The position numbers and the translations under genes are program-made. The notes below the pieces were generated by a model. It was not told the origin of the DNA. It did not search any database and was given only the letters and a program-made list of their open reading frames with translations. Below are positions 18,357 through 26,594 of a DNA stretch of 58,475 nucleotides, piece after piece. Source of the stretch: Candidatus Calescibacterium sp. (lineage in GTDB: Bacteria; Calescibacteriota; Calescibacteriia; Calescibacteriales; Calescibacteriaceae); assembly GCA_025060505.1 (NCBI GenBank), contig JANXBU010000013.1:1-58475 (forward strand). Direction: 5' to 3'. Within the stretch, counting starts at the first letter, position 1, and the number at the start of each line of letters is the position of its first letter.

Positions 18357-18374
18357 ATATACTAACTAGTATAT
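18357..18374. repeat. Perfect 8-bp inverted repeat
   Basis: ATATACTA and TAGTATAT are separated by AC, ending one base from the last stop codon of the decayed nuclease-like gene. It could be an old terminator or an operator. Confidence 0.35.
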
Positions 18375-19000
18375 CTATAAGCTTACAACTTTTATCCTTT
18401 TTGGATTTTGAACCTGCATGATTTCATCAGAGACTTTCATAACAGACCTGATCTCAAGGCAAATACATCCGCACCCTTTCCATAGCTTACACCAGCTATA
18501 ATGCCATACAGATTCATGCCTTTGTACCTTTGAACAAAGAAATTAAATTCTTCCATATCAACAAGAAGCTCCTTGACATCTCTAGAGCTTACATAAGTTT
18601 TTGCAGATACTACGAACACCGATTTTTTATCACAAACAACAATAAGGTCGTATTACTTGTTTTTACCATTAATTTGAGAATTTGGCTCTTGGATAAATCT
18701 CAGGAATTCTGAAACCTTGGTTTTGCAGAAATTTTGCAACAGAAGGCTCAACCATAACATCTGCGAATCTTCCCCAGCTATCTGTCAAACCCTTGATTGA
18801 ATTCTTGAAATCTTGAGTTCCTTTGAAAGTTGCTTTAACTCCTCGGAGGTCTTTTTGTTCTGCTCAGTTCCTATTGTTCTCAGATAGCTTTGAAATAGCT
18901 AACCTACTTCCTTCAGCAAATTTAGCGATGGCTTGATCAATTTTCTGAAATCTTATTTCCCAGCTCTCCTTTTTCTTTTTTTTGAATTTTACGCTTCAGA
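18375..19000 (-). pseudogene. Decayed DUF3782/COG5493-type protein (coiled coil plus PD-(D/E)XK nuclease-like domain)
   Basis: Read on the minus strand, conceptual segments line up as one protein in the order expected for the COG5493 family. They are: a charged coiled coil ending in FAEGSRLAISKLSENN; then TDSWGRFADVMVEPSVAKFL; then GFRIPEIYPRAKFSN; then DLIVVCDKKSVFVVSAKTY; then YKGMNLYGIIAGVSYGKGAD; and finally MKVSDEIMQVQNPKRIKVVS. The reading frame is broken by a TGA at 18864-18866, a frameshift near 18670, a TAA at 18653-18655 and a frameshift near 18450. The final TAG is 18375-18377. The nuclease-type motif reads SAK where intact relatives have EVK. The true start is unclear. Family assignment is from memory of the consensus, not from a search. 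Confidence 0.78.
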
Positions 19001-19268
19001 TATTAAGTATGCTGATTTCAGACTGAAAAGTTCTAATCGTTTTTCATTCTAGAATGAAAATATGCATCCGATACAAATTTTTGCGATATAGTATCAAATA
19101 AAAATCTCCGAATTGAAATTCACTTTTTTGATCTGGCAATCGTAGAAGACTATCTCATAATCGGTTTTTTTCTATCTGTTAGAGAATACTGTTTTCAAGA
19201 AAGAAAAAAGTTATTAAGAATGCTATTTTTGAGAAAGAAAAAGTTATCAAATAAGTTTTCCAAATATT

Positions 19269-20687
19269 TCAAGTTTGTGTTAGACTGGATTTTTGGTTTT
19301 TGTTAATTCTGCTTATCACCTCTTTTAGTTTTTCAGAGAAGATTTTACCTCTTTCTTTTGCTGACCTGAACATATCAAACGATGCGCACCCAGGGGAGAA
19401 AAGAATAATGTCTCCATCCTCTGAGTTATCAATTGATTTTTCAATTGCCTCTTCAAGCGTTTTACATACAATCTTGTTTTTGAAATCTTTTGAGAGAGTT
19501 TGAGATGATGCACCTATTATTATCCCGAGCTTGATGTTTTGTATGGTATTTCTTATTGAAGAGAAATCAAAACCTTTCGCAAGACCTCCACATATCAGTA
19601 TAATTTTCTTGGTGTCATCAAAAGACTCAATAGCTGACTTTACAGAAAGTGGGTTTGTTGAAAGAGAGTCATTGTAAAATCTCAATTTTTTTATCCCGCC
19701 TTCATTTTTTTTGATTGCATACTCTCCTTCAAATTCGAGAACGTATTTTCTCTTCGGAACGAATTCCATTATTCCATCAAGTATATCTTTTTCTATTTTT
19801 ATATTCTTATAATCACAGTATTTCAGAAATATGCTGAAAGCCACAAGAAGATTATTTATGTTGTGTTTTCCCGGCAGAAATTCAAGAAATTTTTCTACTT
19901 TGAATTCAAAGTTTCTACCGTATTTATCTTTGATATGTTTCCCATCAAAATAAATATCTCTTCCAACTAAAAAAAGGTTTTGTGCTTTGGTCATTTTTTT
20001 TATTGTCTCCTCTATTTCAAGCGGAGCTATACATATACTTGATCTTTCGCAGATCTTCAACTTTGACCCCCAGTAATCTTGTATATCTTTGTGCCAATCG
20101 AGGTGATCGATTCCAAGATTTGTTATAGCGTGTACAACGGGCGAAGCATAATTTGTTGACTTTAACTGAAAGCTAGATACTTCAAAAATAGATAGAATAT
20201 CTGGATAATCTATTGCCTTTGCAGACGGAGAGTACAGATCTCCTTCTCCTATGTTCCCACCAAGAAAATGATTTATTCCAGCTTTTCTAAAAATAGCACC
20301 GGTCAGAAGTAGGGTAGTTCCTTTGCCCTTTGTTCCAGTTATGAAGATGTATTCTCTTAAAAAAGAACATACAAAGTCAAGTTCAGAGATGAAATCATAT
20401 CCGGAAAAATCATCTGGTTTCACCCCAGATGAAAGTATCAGGAGATCTGCTTTTCTAAGGTCATCGTCGGTGTAGTTGAATACGAAATCTGCTTTCTTTT
20501 TCTCTCTAAGTTCAATTATTAAATTTTTTGAATCTATATCTTCAAATTTTTTCTTCTCAAAAACCACTGGGCTTACTCCGAGTTTTATCAGAGCGTCTGT
20601 TATGTATCTTCCAGAAACTCCGAATCCTATAACACCTATCTTTTTAGTTTTTATAACCTTTTTGAGATTGCCGATTTCTTTGTCCAT
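19269..20687 (-). CDS. murD: UDP-N-acetylmuramoylalanine--D-glutamate ligase
   Basis: MurD adds D-glutamate to UDP-MurNAc-L-Ala in cytoplasmic peptidoglycan precursor synthesis. The N-terminal Rossmann domain has IGVIGFGVSGRYITDAL (17-33). The ATP loop is ITGTKGKGTTLLLTGAI (116-132). A middle DHLDWH segment and GKHNINNLLVAF mark the ligase fold, and ILICGGLAKGFDF and FSPGCASFDMF mark the C-terminal Mur domain. The length (472 aa) is normal. No other mur/fts genes of the dcw cluster are nearby. It follows a 39-codon ORF by 3 bp and probably shares a transcript with ilvB. Confidence 0.93.
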   Translation of the reverse strand: MDKEIGNLKKVIKTKKIGVIGFGVSGRYITDALIKLGVSPVVFEKKKFEDIDSKNLIIELREKKKADFVFNYTDDDLRKADLLILSSGVKPDDFSGYDFISELDFVCSFLREYIFITGTKGKGTTLLLTGAIFRKAGINHFLGGNIGEGDLYSPSAKAIDYPDILSIFEVSSFQLKSTNYASPVVHAITNLGIDHLDWHKDIQDYWGSKLKICERSSICIAPLEIEETIKKMTKAQNLFLVGRDIYFDGKHIKDKYGRNFEFKVEKFLEFLPGKHNINNLLVAFSIFLKYCDYKNIKIEKDILDGIMEFVPKRKYVLEFEGEYAIKKNEGGIKKLRFYNDSLSTNPLSVKSAIESFDDTKKIILICGGLAKGFDFSSIRNTIQNIKLGIIIGASSQTLSKDFKNKIVCKTLEEAIEKSIDNSEDGDIILFSPGCASFDMFRSAKERGKIFSEKLKEVISRINKNQKSSLTQT

Positions 20688-20690
20688 CTT

Positions 20691-20810
20691 TTAATCATCT
20701 ATTTCTTGTTTTTTTTCAGATTTCTTTGAATTTAATCTTGCATTTTGGGAAATTGTTGTGTTGAAATCGTATAGTTCTTTATCGCGGAAATTTTCGGGCA
20801 TTTTTACCAT
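20691..20810 (-). CDS. Small ORF (39 aa) between ilvB and murD
   Basis: The product starts MVKMPENFRDKELYDFN and ends in a Lys/Glu-rich tail SKKSEKKQEIDD. It lies in the same direction as its neighbours, 24 bp after ilvB and 3 bp before murD. A minus-strand TATACT at 20814-20819 sits just upstream, so a separate transcript starting at the first or fourth codon (the second Met) is possible. No similarity is recognised, and it is not an IlvN regulatory subunit. It may be a real small protein or a leader for murD. Confidence 0.4.
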   Translation of the reverse strand: MVKMPENFRDKELYDFNTTISQNARLNSKKSEKKQEIDD

Positions 20811-20834
20811 AAGAGTATATCCATTTGCAGAACA

Positions 20835-22574
20835 TTAAGAGATCAGCATTTCTGTTGGTGGAGAGCCAGGTGGAACCATTGGATATACATCTTCCTCTGG
20901 GTCAACTTTCACATCAATTATGACCGGAACATCTGGGGGTTCTTCCTTTATTGCTTTTCTCAGTTTTTCTTTAAGTTCGGATGGTTTTTCTATAACATAT
21001 CCTTTTGCTCCGAATGCTTCTGCGAGCTTCTTGTAGTCGGGCTGAATATGGAAAAGCGAAGCAGAGTATCTGTTTCCGTAGAATTTTCTTTGCCACTGTG
21101 TTACCATTCCGTGTGCTCCGTTGTTGAAGATTATAACTCTCACTCCAACTTTTTCTTCAACAGCAACAGAAAGTTCTTGCATGTTCATCTGGAAGCTTCC
21201 ATCTCCACTGAAACATATACCGAGTCGGTCTGGTTTTGCTATCTTTGCACCGATTATGGCTGGGAATCCAAATCCCATTGTTCCAAGTCCTCCGGATGTT
21301 AGAAAAGTTCTGGGTTCCCTTATTTTGTAGTATTGTGCAACCCACATCTGGTGCTGACCTACATCTGTTGAAATTATAACTTTATCGTTCTTCGTTATTT
21401 CGTATGTTGCTTCAATCAGTTCCTGCGGTTTTATTTTGGAGTCTGACTTTTTGTATTTGAGAGGGTATTTTGTCTGCCAATCTCTTATTTTTCCCCACCA
21501 GGAAGATATTCTCTCTCTGAAATTCTTTATCTTTGATTTCGGTGTATCTTTCAATACATTGATCATCTTTCGCAGGCATATTTTGGCATCTCCCACTATT
21601 GGAACATCTATATCTACATTCTTCGATATTGATGCTGGATCTATGTCAATATGTATTATTTTTGCAAACGGAGCAAAATATTCAACATTTCCTGTAACTC
21701 TATCATCAAATCTTGATCCGACTGCTATTATGAGATCGGAGTTATTTATAGCCATGTTTGCTGTATACGTTCCGTGCATTCCAAGCATTCCGAGAAACTC
21801 CGGTCTTGTACCATCGAAACCACCGAGTCCCATCAGGGTCAGTGTGACGGGTATACCAGTTATATCTACGAGTTCTTCAAGCTCCTCGGAAGCTCCTGAC
21901 GAGATAACTCCGCCACCAGCATATATTATCGGTCTTTCTGATTTCAATATAAGATCAACAGCAACCTCGATTTGTCTATCGTTTCCATCTAATTTATGTT
22001 TCTCTGGAAGTTTTATGTTCTCGGGCAGGGTAAAATCTATTTCATTGCTTATAACATCTTTCGGTATGTCAACTAATGTTGGACCGGGTCTTCCGGATTT
22101 TGAAATATTGTACGCTTTGATGATCTCATAAGCTAAATCTTCTGTCCTCTTAACTATTGTGTTGTACTTTGTTATCATTCTTGATATACCTGTTGAGTCT
22201 GTTTCTTGAAAAGCATCATTTCCAATGAAGTAGGTTGGAACTTGTCCAGTTATGACAAAAAGAGGTACAGAATCCATGTAGGCATCTGCGATACCAGTTA
22301 TTGTGTTGGTAGCACCTGGTCCAGAGGTGACAAGAACAGCTCCGGGCTTTCCTGTGACTTTGGCATATCCTTCTGCCATGTGTGTTGCACCTTGCTCATG
22401 CCTCGCGAGGATATGCCTTATTTTACCGTCTTTCATAAGTTCGTCATACAGGAGTAGGACAACTCCACCTGGAATACCGAAAATTGTGTCTACGCCGAGA
22501 GATTTTAGAGTTTCAACTATTATCTTTGCTCCAGTCATTCTCTTGCTTTTTTCTTCTTTGTTATTCTCTATCAT
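20835..22574 (-). CDS. ilvB: Acetolactate synthase large subunit
   Basis: This TPP- and FAD-dependent enzyme is the first common step in valine, leucine and isoleucine synthesis. The protein has 579 residues. The catalytic Glu60 is in ARHEQGATHMAEGYAK, FAD-binding segments are IAVGSRFDDRVTG and neighbours, and the TPP/Mg motif is GDGSFQMNMQELS (457-469), with NN spaced as expected (FNNGAHGM). The regulatory small subunit ilvN and other ilv/leu genes are not in the window. A -10-like TATAAA ends five bases before the ATG, and no Shine-Dalgarno site is present. Confidence 0.94.
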   Translation of the reverse strand: MIENNKEEKSKRMTGAKIIVETLKSLGVDTIFGIPGGVVLLLYDELMKDGKIRHILARHEQGATHMAEGYAKVTGKPGAVLVTSGPGATNTITGIADAYMDSVPLFVITGQVPTYFIGNDAFQETDSTGISRMITKYNTIVKRTEDLAYEIIKAYNISKSGRPGPTLVDIPKDVISNEIDFTLPENIKLPEKHKLDGNDRQIEVAVDLILKSERPIIYAGGGVISSGASEELEELVDITGIPVTLTLMGLGGFDGTRPEFLGMLGMHGTYTANMAINNSDLIIAVGSRFDDRVTGNVEYFAPFAKIIHIDIDPASISKNVDIDVPIVGDAKICLRKMINVLKDTPKSKIKNFRERISSWWGKIRDWQTKYPLKYKKSDSKIKPQELIEATYEITKNDKVIISTDVGQHQMWVAQYYKIREPRTFLTSGGLGTMGFGFPAIIGAKIAKPDRLGICFSGDGSFQMNMQELSVAVEEKVGVRVIIFNNGAHGMVTQWQRKFYGNRYSASLFHIQPDYKKLAEAFGAKGYVIEKPSELKEKLRKAIKEEPPDVPVIIDVKVDPEEDVYPMVPPGSPPTEMLIS

Positions 22575-22920
22575 ATTCTTTTATATTTATTATTTTACCT
22601 TTTGTTAGAGTATAAAACTGTATTCTTATGGTGCTTATAGAATTGTATGAAGTATGGCTAAAGATCTTTTCGCTAATACACTAAAAATTTAGGTAGATTA
22701 AAAATTGAGCCAATTTTGTAATATGAGTGGAATAGGGAATAATTTGCTTATAATTATAGGTTTTGTTGTGATATTTTGTTTTCATGATATGGAATTTCTG
22801 CAAACAATGCGAATTCTGTTTTCTTCAGAAACCCAATTTAAAATTTCCGCTGAAATTATAACATGAAAATTATAACTTCAAAATTCTTTTGAGATTTATA
22901 GGAATGCCAAGATAAATATC
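22575..22920. other. 346-bp divergent intergenic region between ilvB and livM
   Basis: It holds the start signals of ilvB (minus) and livM (plus). TATAAA for ilvB is at 22580-22585; GATAAA for livM is at 22911-22916. A short direct repeat AAATTATAAC occurs at about 22853 and 22866. No T-box or leucine leader peptide is evident. Co-location of ilvB and a branched-chain amino acid permease gene suggests shared control, which is inference. Confidence 0.4.
22580..22585 (-). promoter_or_regulatory. Candidate -10 of ilvB, leaderless geometry
   Basis: TATAAA on the minus strand is followed by five bases and then the ilvB ATG at 22574. No ribosome binding site is present. Confidence 0.4.
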
Positions 22921-23895
22921 ATGATAAAGAAAACAGTAAGAATGAAAACAGACTATCTTGATGATTACCGTTTGATCGCAGATCTCCCAGCTCTTGTATT
23001 CTTTGCTTTGGTTACTGTTGTTTTTATTTCAATTCCATTTTTGTTTTCGGAACTTTGGCTAAGTGTTATAACTCATATCGCACTTTATTCAATAGCTGTT
23101 TTAGGTCAGAACTTACTTATAGGATATACAGGTCTTATATCTTTTGGACAAGCTGGATTTTTAGCGATTGGAGCTTATACTTTTGCTCACAGTGTTCATA
23201 TCTTGGGGTTCATTCCATCTATATTCATTTCTGGTCTGATAGCTTCAGTTTTTGGAGTTATTGTAGGGTTTCCTTCGCTCAGACTCAAAGGACCATATCT
23301 TGCAATAGCTACTCTGGGTTTTTCGGTTGTTGTTTTTCAAGTTCTACAAAACACTCCAGCTATATCTGGTGGGAGAATGGGACTTTCGGTTCCGAGTTTC
23401 GGTAGCAAAGCAGAGATATTTTACCTTGTTCTCGCTTTCTGTTACTTGTTCTATATTGCTGGATACAAAATAGTTAAATCAAGTATAGGGAAGAGTTTTT
23501 CTGCAATAAGAGATAGCGAAGTCGCAGCTGAGACCCTCGGTATAAACATCGTGAAGATGAAACTGCTTTCTTTTGCCATAAGTTCTTTTTACACCGGAGT
23601 CGCAGGAGCTCTTTATGCTATATACATGAAATACCTTGAACCAAATATGTTTTTTATAACCGAATCAATTCTCATGTTTTCTGCAATAGTTATAGGAGGT
23701 ATAGGATCTGTTCTTGGGTCAATTTTAGGTTCGATTTTTGTTATAGCTGTTCCGCAGTTTTTCGTCGGAATGAAGGAGCTTGTACCAATAATATTTGGAA
23801 TAGTTATAGTCCTTGTAGTTATGTTTGAACCACTCGGACTTTACGGAAGATGGATAAAGATAAAGCTATATTTTATGAATCTACCATTTAGATGA
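22921..23895 (+). CDS. livM: Branched-chain amino acid ABC transporter permease LivM
   Basis: This is an inner-membrane permease of the high-affinity Leu/Ile/Val or related amino acid/urea uptake system. The protein has 324 residues with about nine hydrophobic helices. The family signature GLISFGQAGFLAIGAY is at 71-86, and the ATPase-contact (EAA-like) loop IGKSFSAIRDSEVAAETLG is at 189-207. The late motif GGIGSVLGSILGSIFV is also typical. LivH, LivG, LivF and the binding protein are absent nearby. The stop codon abuts the TTG start assigned to rsmE, so the two are co-transcribed. Confidence 0.9.
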   Translation: MIKKTVRMKTDYLDDYRLIADLPALVFFALVTVVFISIPFLFSELWLSVITHIALYSIAVLGQNLLIGYTGLISFGQAGFLAIGAYTFAHSVHILGFIPSIFISGLIASVFGVIVGFPSLRLKGPYLAIATLGFSVVVFQVLQNTPAISGGRMGLSVPSFGSKAEIFYLVLAFCYLFYIAGYKIVKSSIGKSFSAIRDSEVAAETLGINIVKMKLLSFAISSFYTGVAGALYAIYMKYLEPNMFFITESILMFSAIVIGGIGSVLGSILGSIFVIAVPQFFVGMKELVPIIFGIVIVLVVMFEPLGLYGRWIKIKLYFMNLPFR

Positions 23896-24660
23896 TTGAA
23901 GGAATACGAAAAGATTAGAGAACAGATAAAGAAGAGTTTCAGAGGTATGAAAAAGATCAGAGCTCTGAGGCAGGATGGAGAAATTGTCTTTTTAGATCCG
24001 CAACATACAAAGGTTCTCCGTATTGAACCTGATGAAACCGTAAAAGTACTGCTTCCTGATGGTGTTTTTGCTATTGCTAAGGTTACCGATACACAAAAAG
24101 CGTTAGCTCAAATAATCCAAACACTGCCACCAATAAAACATAAATATGCAATATATTTTGTTCTCCCTTTGCTCAAAAAACAACATACAGAAACAGCTGT
24201 TGAATTTCTCTCGCAAATAGGTGTAGAGAAGATAATACCAGTAGTAACAGAGAGATCTGAGGTAAGGCCTACATTTGAGAAGAAAAGAAAAATCGTTCAG
24301 AGATTTATGAAGATTTCCGCTGAAAATGCAAGGGTGTCTGGTGTGAAAGTTCCGCAGATAAACGATGTTGTAGAACTCAAAGATATACCAAAAATTCTGG
24401 ATTCAGAGCAAGTTGAATCAAGAATTGTTTTCTGGGAGAACTCAAAAAATGATTTTGATCTGGCAACACTAAAAGGTGTAAAACAAAAAGTAGCATTTAT
24501 TGTTGGACCAGAAGGTGGTCTTTCTGAAATCGAGATAAATTACCTTCAAAAATCTGGATTTTCCGATTTCAATCTTGGTGATAGGATAATCAAAGCTGAA
24601 TTTTTCCCTATATATATATGCTCAGTTATAGATTTTATTCTGAACTACAACGAGTACTAG
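23896..24660 (+). CDS. rsmE: 16S rRNA (uracil1498-N3)-methyltransferase
   Basis: This SPOUT-fold methyltransferase modifies U1498 in 16S rRNA using SAM. The N-terminal PUA-like domain runs from about 19 to 80 (HTKVLRIEPDE). The knotted domain includes AVEFLSQIGVEKIIPVVTERS and the SAM loop VGPEGGLSEIE (203-213). The usual LGxRILRTETA motif is altered to LGDRIIKAEFF, an unusual change close to the cofactor. The frame opens with TTG at 23896, immediately after livM. An internal ATG at 23947 (GMKKIRAL) matches the usual N-terminus better and is the likely alternative start. Confidence 0.85.
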   Translation: MKEYEKIREQIKKSFRGMKKIRALRQDGEIVFLDPQHTKVLRIEPDETVKVLLPDGVFAIAKVTDTQKALAQIIQTLPPIKHKYAIYFVLPLLKKQHTETAVEFLSQIGVEKIIPVVTERSEVRPTFEKKRKIVQRFMKISAENARVSGVKVPQINDVVELKDIPKILDSEQVESRIVFWENSKNDFDLATLKGVKQKVAFIVGPEGGLSEIEINYLQKSGFSDFNLGDRIIKAEFFPIYICSVIDFILNYNEY

Positions 24661-24740
24661 AAATCGCTTGATCGAAAAAATTTTTCTGAGAAATCCGAAC
24701 AATTTTTACATTCTCATTGAATTTTTTAAGTTTCCATTCT

Positions 24741-25130
24741 TCAATCAAGTACATGTTTTGACGGAATAATACAGGTGAAATTCCCCTCAAATACTTTTTC
24801 TTGGTTTGATTTTCTGAAAGAAGATACTTCAACTTTTATTTTTTTTCCTTCCTGTGAAACCACTTTTGCTTTTGAGACTATGGTTTCTCCCACTTTTGTA
24901 GGTTTTAAGAATTTGACCTCTGCTCCTGCCAGTACTACCAGCGGATGATTCACAGCAACCATAGCGGCGTAGTCTGCAGCAGAAAATGTAAATCCACCGT
25001 GAATGAGTCCCTTTTCATCAACGATCATCTCTTCTGTCAGATCAAGTTCAACTTCAGCTTCCCCATCTTCTAATCTTACAACTCTTCCGCAATATTTCGG
25101 GTTAGCTCTATTGTGTGTTTTTTGCTCCAT
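24741..25130 (-). CDS. Hotdog-fold thioesterase (PaaI/FapR-domain type)
   Basis: The protein has 129 residues and is a single hotdog domain. The core motif GLIHGGFTFSAADYAAMVAVN (His44, Gly45-46, Asp53) is close to the acyl-CoA-binding half of FapR and to PaaI-type thioesterases. It has no N-terminal helix-turn-helix, so it is not a complete FapR regulator. It probably hydrolyses acyl-CoA. The stop of this gene and the stop of rsmE converge across 80 bp. It follows the ribonuclease G gene's end by 9 bp in the same direction. Confidence 0.8.
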   Translation of the reverse strand: MEQKTHNRANPKYCGRVVRLEDGEAEVELDLTEEMIVDEKGLIHGGFTFSAADYAAMVAVNHPLVVLAGAEVKFLKPTKVGETIVSKAKVVSQEGKKIKVEVSSFRKSNQEKVFEGNFTCIIPSKHVLD

Positions 25131-25139
25131 CTTATCAAA

Positions 25140-26594
25140 TCAGACTTCTATTCCCCACTTGTTGATTCCGTACTTGGGTTGAATTACAACATTCATTTTG
25201 AGTTTTTTAGCGACATCGTCTATTATTTTGTAGTTTTCAGGAGATACCTTTATAGTTTTGCCCCTGTGTCTGTATATCTTCAACATGGTTGTGTGCAAAT
25301 TGAGTATGTCTGAGTTAACGTATCCATCTCCACAGGTTGGACATTTTGTCATTAATGTTTTCTTTATACTGTATCCAGATTTTTTCCTTGATATTTCAAG
25401 GAGTCCAAGTCTTGTTAGACCGAAAACTTTTGTTTTCTCGCGAGATCTTTCCGCTAACCTTTTTATTTCATTTATCATTTTATTTTTGAGTTGTTTGCTT
25501 TTTATGTCTATAAGATCTATGATTATTATGCCTCCAATTTTTCTGAGCTCAATTTGTCTTATCGTTTCGCGTATAGCCATGAGATTCGCTTGGTAAGCTG
25601 TTATGTCTAAGTTTTCTGCACCGGTGTAAGATGCGGTGTTTACATCTATTGATGTGAAAGCTTCTGTTTCGTTGAATATAAGTTTTACTCCACCTTCTAT
25701 TTCTATCTGATCTTTTAGCATGTTGAAGAATTCTTCTTCGAGTTTGTATTTTTGAAAAATGAATGGTTCCTCTTCATATAAGAATTCTATATTTTCTGAC
25801 ATTTTTGGTATATATTCCTGAACGAGATCCTTGAGTTTTGCAATTGCTTCTTTTGAATTGCTTATAAACTTTTTAAGGTTTGACGATGCAAAATCTCTTA
25901 CGGCCTTTTTGAGTATGTCACTATCTGACCAAAGAGTTATTGGAGCAGGTTCGTTTTCAATCTTGGACTTTATGTCTTTCATAATTTTATAGACTTTCTG
26001 AAAATCTTCCATAATGAGTTCTTCAGGTATGTTTTCTGCTTCAGTGCGCGCGACAACTCCGAATTCTCCGTTAATATCATCATAAAGTTTTTGAACTATC
26101 TTTTTGAGTCTGTTTCTTTCAAATCTGGATTTTATTTTCTTTGAAACACCGTTTTTCTTTTCGAATGTGAGAACTATATATTTTCCCGGAAGAGTAGGGT
26201 TGTCTGATACTTTTGCTCCTTTCCCATCTACGCTCTCTTTTTTGACCTGAACAACTATCTCTTGACCAACCTTGTATTCGCTTGTTTTTTCTTTGGACGG
26301 AACAAAAAGATATACATTTCTATCTGCTCCAACATTTATAAAAACAGCCTGCATAGATGGTATAACATCCTGGATCACTCCTTTGTAAATGTTTCCAACC
26401 GATACTTCCTGTTTCAGCTGTGGGATATCTATAAGAAAGTCTTTGACTATTCTGTTTTCGCATATAGATATTCTTGTCCAGTATGGTAGAACTTCTATAT
26501 ATATTTCCTGTCCGCTTGTTATTTCTTTTTTGATTTCTTCCTCAACTTCTCTTGGTATGTTTTTTTCTTCTTCAATTTTGTTTTGTGTTTCCAT
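25140..26594 (-). CDS. rng: Ribonuclease E/G family endoribonuclease
   Basis: This family cleaves single-stranded RNA in mRNA turnover and 5S/16S maturation. The protein has 484 residues and corresponds to RNase G or the catalytic half of RNase E. An S1 domain (about 65-145) includes GVIQDVIPSMQAVFINVG and LPGKYIVL. Metal-binding Asp317 (SIDVNTASYTG) and Asp360 (IIIDLIDIKSK) correspond to the catalytic pair of E. coli RNase E, and the zinc link CPTCG is at 418-422. There is no long C-terminal scaffold, so no RNase E-type degradosome tail. Its start overlaps the end of nuoF by 23 bp. Confidence 0.92.
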   Translation of the reverse strand: METQNKIEEEKNIPREVEEEIKKEITSGQEIYIEVLPYWTRISICENRIVKDFLIDIPQLKQEVSVGNIYKGVIQDVIPSMQAVFINVGADRNVYLFVPSKEKTSEYKVGQEIVVQVKKESVDGKGAKVSDNPTLPGKYIVLTFEKKNGVSKKIKSRFERNRLKKIVQKLYDDINGEFGVVARTEAENIPEELIMEDFQKVYKIMKDIKSKIENEPAPITLWSDSDILKKAVRDFASSNLKKFISNSKEAIAKLKDLVQEYIPKMSENIEFLYEEEPFIFQKYKLEEEFFNMLKDQIEIEGGVKLIFNETEAFTSIDVNTASYTGAENLDITAYQANLMAIRETIRQIELRKIGGIIIIDLIDIKSKQLKNKMINEIKRLAERSREKTKVFGLTRLGLLEISRKKSGYSIKKTLMTKCPTCGDGYVNSDILNLHTTMLKIYRHRGKTIKVSPENYKIIDDVAKKLKMNVVIQPKYGINKWGIEV

